The notes beneath the pieces are model-generated. The model was not told where the DNA came from. It did no database searches and worked only from the letters and a program-made list of their open reading frames with translations. A DNA stretch of 64,000 nucleotides, from positions 1 to 64,000 of the forward strand of contig DBMI01000110.1 of assembly GCA_002298165.1 (NCBI GenBank), given 5' to 3'. Positions within the stretch are counted from its first letter, which is position 1, and every line of letters starts with the position of its first letter. Of this stretch, positions 61,846 through 64,000 are shown one piece after another. A program made the position numbers and the translations under genes. This stretch comes from Desulfarculales bacterium UBA702 (GTDB lineage: Bacteria > Desulfobacterota > Syntrophobacteria > Syntrophobacterales > Syntrophobacteraceae).

Positions 61846-62067
61846 TTATTCGGCAAGATGGAGATAGGCGGTACCTTCATCTTTATACTTATCGCTCGAT
61901 TGCGCTGATTGTCCGTTCTTTTCTTGTGAACTCCTTTTTCCCTGATCCTGATTATTTTGTATCTGGTCGGGCTTCTTGTTGCCGTCCCAGAGACCGCTTT
62001 CACTGGGAACTATCAAAAAAGAAGCCAGCAAGACCAGAATGAATACGTTGAATACCTTTTGTTTCAC
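61846..62067 (-). CDS. Small exported hydrophilic protein
   Basis: 73 residues with a signal peptide (VFNVFILVLLASFLIVPSES) and a Gln/Lys/Asp-rich mature part (DQIQNNQDQGKRSSQEK). Starts with GTG at 62067 with GGGAG upstream. No family recognised. It may be transcribed with the uncertain gene just upstream (62078-62395). Confidence 0.5.
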   Translation of the reverse strand: MKQKVFNVFILVLLASFLIVPSESGLWDGNKKPDQIQNNQDQGKRSSQEKNGQSAQSSDKYKDEGTAYLHLAE

Positions 62068-62077
62068 CGAGAACTCC

Positions 62078-62395
62078 CTATTTTTGAATAACCAATTCAG
62101 GACTGTTGTCCGCGTAACCCCGTGGCAAAGCTCGTTGTGGGTCGAAACCCCAGAGGACTTTCTCAGGACTCAATGGTGGTTCCTTTCCGGATTTTCTGAT
62201 CTCTAAGATCTCTTTCTTTGAAAAGTGGTCATCAGATGCAGGACTTAACAGGTGCGCGGCCGGATATTTTTGCAGACCATAAAGGTTCGCGACGGTTAAG
62301 AAACGGCGAAAACGGTTTCGTATCGACCTGCATTGACCCATGACTGTATGTCCGTTATTCTCATGCGCGGGCAGAAGTTGATTCGGAAATTTCAT
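62078..62395 (-). CDS. Possible small protein of unknown function
   Basis: 105 codons from ATG 62395, no ribosome site, no signal peptide. The C-terminal half (KKEILEIRKSGKEPPLSPE, then PQRALPRGYADNSPE) looks protein-like and the stop lies 10 bases before the next start on the strand, but its 5′ end abuts a divergent gene with little room for a promoter. Low confidence. Confidence 0.3.
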   Translation of the reverse strand: MKFPNQLLPAHENNGHTVMGQCRSIRNRFRRFLTVANLYGLQKYPAAHLLSPASDDHFSKKEILEIRKSGKEPPLSPEKVLWGFDPQRALPRGYADNSPELVIQK

Positions 62396-62408
62396 AGAGG
62401 TGGGCAAA

Positions 62409-62987
62409 ATGAAAGTTGTCTGTGTACTCGGCAGTCCCAGAGCAAGTGGAAACAGTTCAACTATAGCGAACCGATTTTGCGATACGGCTCAGAAACTTGG
62501 GGCGGATATTGAGACTTTCTTCCTGAACGATCTCAATTTCCGTGGGTGCCAGGGGTGCATGGCATGCAAAACCAAGCTGGATCGCTGTGCGCTCGCGGAT
62601 GATCTGACCGCGGTCCTGGAAGCGGTCCGGGATACGGATGTCCTGGTTCTCGCCTCGCCGGTCTACTACTGGGATGTTTCAAGTCAGCTGAAGGCATTTC
62701 TCGACCGCACCTTCTCCTATCTGGTCCCTGATTTCATCACCAGCACCAAAAAATCGAGGATTCCGGCTGGCAAAAAGATGGTAATGATTCTTGCCCAGAA
62801 TAATCCCGATCAGAGCAGCTTCAGCAACATTTTTGAAAAATTCGATTACTTCTTCAAGGCTTATGCTTTTACCGAGACTCATCTCATCCGGGCCTTCGGG
62901 GTAAATGCTCCGGGGGAAGTGGAGTCTCAGGAAGCTGTAATGAAGCTCGCTGAGAAGATGGCCCGGAAGATATGCGGCACTCCTTAG
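62409..62987 (+). CDS. Iron-sulfur flavoprotein / NADPH-dependent FMN reductase family
   Basis: 192 residues with a flavodoxin-like fold. FMN site motifs CVLGSPRASGNSS and ASPVYYWDVSSQLKAFLDR; cysteines C-x2-C-x2-C in CQGCMACK with a fourth Cys seven residues on give the compact iron-sulfur motif of the ISF group. Such proteins handle low-potential electron transfer or peroxide and oxygen reduction in anaerobes. GAGGTGG lies six bases before the ATG at 62409. Confidence 0.88.
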   Translation: MKVVCVLGSPRASGNSSTIANRFCDTAQKLGADIETFFLNDLNFRGCQGCMACKTKLDRCALADDLTAVLEAVRDTDVLVLASPVYYWDVSSQLKAFLDRTFSYLVPDFITSTKKSRIPAGKKMVMILAQNNPDQSSFSNIFEKFDYFFKAYAFTETHLIRAFGVNAPGEVESQEAVMKLAEKMARKICGTP

Positions 62988-63133
62988 GAATACCCGTCTT
63001 TGGGCCTGATTAAATCCGAACAATCGGAAATTAGTCTGGGATGAAAGCCCAGTGAGTGGCCGGATTGATTCATATCAATTCCGGGATCCGGTGGTCGATT
63101 CCGGCTTGATAAACAAAATCGAGGAAAACAGAA

Positions 63134-64000
63134 ATGCTGGAAACCAGTTATATCCCAAAGTTGGACAGGACTGTCACGCGCCTCGGGCTGGGCGCATTGC
63201 CCATGGGACCTCTTCAACGAAAATTGACACCAGATGAGGGCGCCGAGGTCGTACGCGCGGCGGTGGCAAACGGAATCACCTTTATAGACACCGCAACCAT
63301 GTACGGAACCTATGAACACATCGCCCGCGGCCTGCTGGGATGGAACGGGACAGTGACGATCTCCACCAAGACGCACGCCCAGAAAGACCGTTCGATGGCC
63401 CGCGAACACATTGAAAAGGCCCTGCGCGAATTAAACCGCGACAGGATCGACATTATGCTCTGCCATGGAGCGCGAAACCCCTTTTCGGAGGAGCTCTGGG
63501 GTCCCACCCTGGAGACGCTTTGCTCGGCCCGCGAAAAGGGGATTATCGGGATGGTCGGCGTAAGCACCCATTTGATTCAGAGCGTCCGTGATGCCGCCCG
63601 TAATCCGGAAATAGATGTCATTCATCCCCTCATCAATATGAAGGGAATGGGGATCATGGACGGGACGGCCGAGGAGATGCTTGAAGCAATACGCGAAGCC
63701 CATTCGGCCGGCAAGTTCATCTACGCGATGAAGTCCCTTGCCGGAGGAAACTTCGTTCCGGAGCGGGAAAAGGCTTTGCGGTTTGTTTTCGGGCAAAAGG
63801 AAATCGATGCCGCTGTTGTGGGGATGGTGACGCCGCTCGAAGTGGAATGGAATGTGCGCTTTGCGTCCGGCCTTCCCATAAGCGAGGAACTCGCCCAAAA
63901 AACGGCCCTCCATAGCAAGCGCCTCAGTATTCTGGATGTCGTCTGCGTTGGATGCGGAAAGTGCGTTGAACACTGTGAAAACAATGCGCTCTCATTAGTC
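63134..64000 (+). CDS. Aldo/keto reductase with C-terminal ferredoxin motif (partial)
   Basis: 289 codons to the window end, no stop reached. N-terminal TRLGLGALPMGPLQ, catalytic region ITFIDTATMYG (Asp, Tyr), Lys in ISTKTHAQ and His in IMLCHGAR fit the aldo/keto reductase fold. At the C-terminus CVGCGKCVEHC begins a 4Fe-4S motif, as in ferredoxin-fused aldo/keto reductases of anaerobes. ATG at 63134 has GAGGAAAA upstream. The gene continues beyond the window, so the full iron-sulfur part cannot be judged. Confidence 0.88.
   Translation, partial: MLETSYIPKLDRTVTRLGLGALPMGPLQRKLTPDEGAEVVRAAVANGITFIDTATMYGTYEHIARGLLGWNGTVTISTKTHAQKDRSMAREHIEKALRELNRDRIDIMLCHGARNPFSEELWGPTLETLCSAREKGIIGMVGVSTHLIQSVRDAARNPEIDVIHPLINMKGMGIMDGTAEEMLEAIREAHSAGKFIYAMKSLAGGNFVPEREKALRFVFGQKEIDAAVVGMVTPLEVEWNVRFASGLPISEELAQKTALHSKRLSILDVVCVGCGKCVEHCENNALSLV

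Overview
The window reads as the chromosome of an anaerobic, motile, Gram-negative bacterium, most likely Desulfobacterota (former Deltaproteobacteria, Syntrophobacter/Desulfomonile-like). Pointers are a class I hybrid-cluster protein beside an HcpR-type regulator, a ferredoxin-fused EtfA with EtfB and an acyl-CoA dehydrogenase, a HesB-like protein needing selenocysteine at an in-frame TGA, an OFA-family anion transporter, FlgM, and meso-DAP peptidoglycan recycling. Taxonomy is inferred from gene content only.

Layout. 0.2-7 kb: large hybrid histidine kinase, GtrA-like protein, hisH-hisF and a half-ferritin. 6.7-11.7 kb: nitrosative-stress block (HcpR-like regulator, hcp, zinc-ribbon/degenerate-HD protein, two-cluster ferredoxin protein, FNT-type transporter). 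11.9-13.95 kb: decayed molybdenum-hydroxylase locus (2Fe-2S subunit fragment, intact xdhC, truncated mocA). 14-18.6 kb: helical-bundle protein, selenocysteine HesB protein, murJ, gltX. 18.9-27.4 kb: lipoprotein, then yceD-rpmF-plsX-acd-etfB-etfA-fabG-fabF, a lipid cluster in which acyl-CoA dehydrogenase and Etf genes sit where fabH, fabD and acpP are often found.

28-34 kb: OFA transporter behind a structured leader, two paralogous Cys-rich microproteins, then an AAA ATPase-HypC-ACT-UPF0210 cluster. 34-45.5 kb: sensor kinase, folP, glmM, coaX, and ldcA / serine hydrolase / mpl (muropeptide recycling), queH, DUF1285. 45.6-50 kb: flgM with a flagella-associated partner, a small four-Cys protein coupled to a diguanylate cyclase, an HD-GYP remnant, tRNA-Thr(CGU), a cyclopropane synthase remnant and a PilZ protein. 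50.5-64 kb: ferritin-like YciE protein, HpnL-like membrane protein, sulfotransferase, twice-frameshifted ArnT-like glycosyltransferase, HpnN-like RND transporter, small exported proteins, hydrolase, MFS transporter, flavoprotein, and an aldo/keto reductase cut by the window end.

Two features stand out genome-wide. Short palindromic elements with inverted terminal arms occur repeatedly; one truncates mocA and one supplies the C-terminus of FolP. Gene remnants are also frequent (2Fe-2S hydroxylase subunit, mocA, HD-GYP, CFA synthase, ArnT-like). No insertion sequence, phage or CRISPR array was seen.
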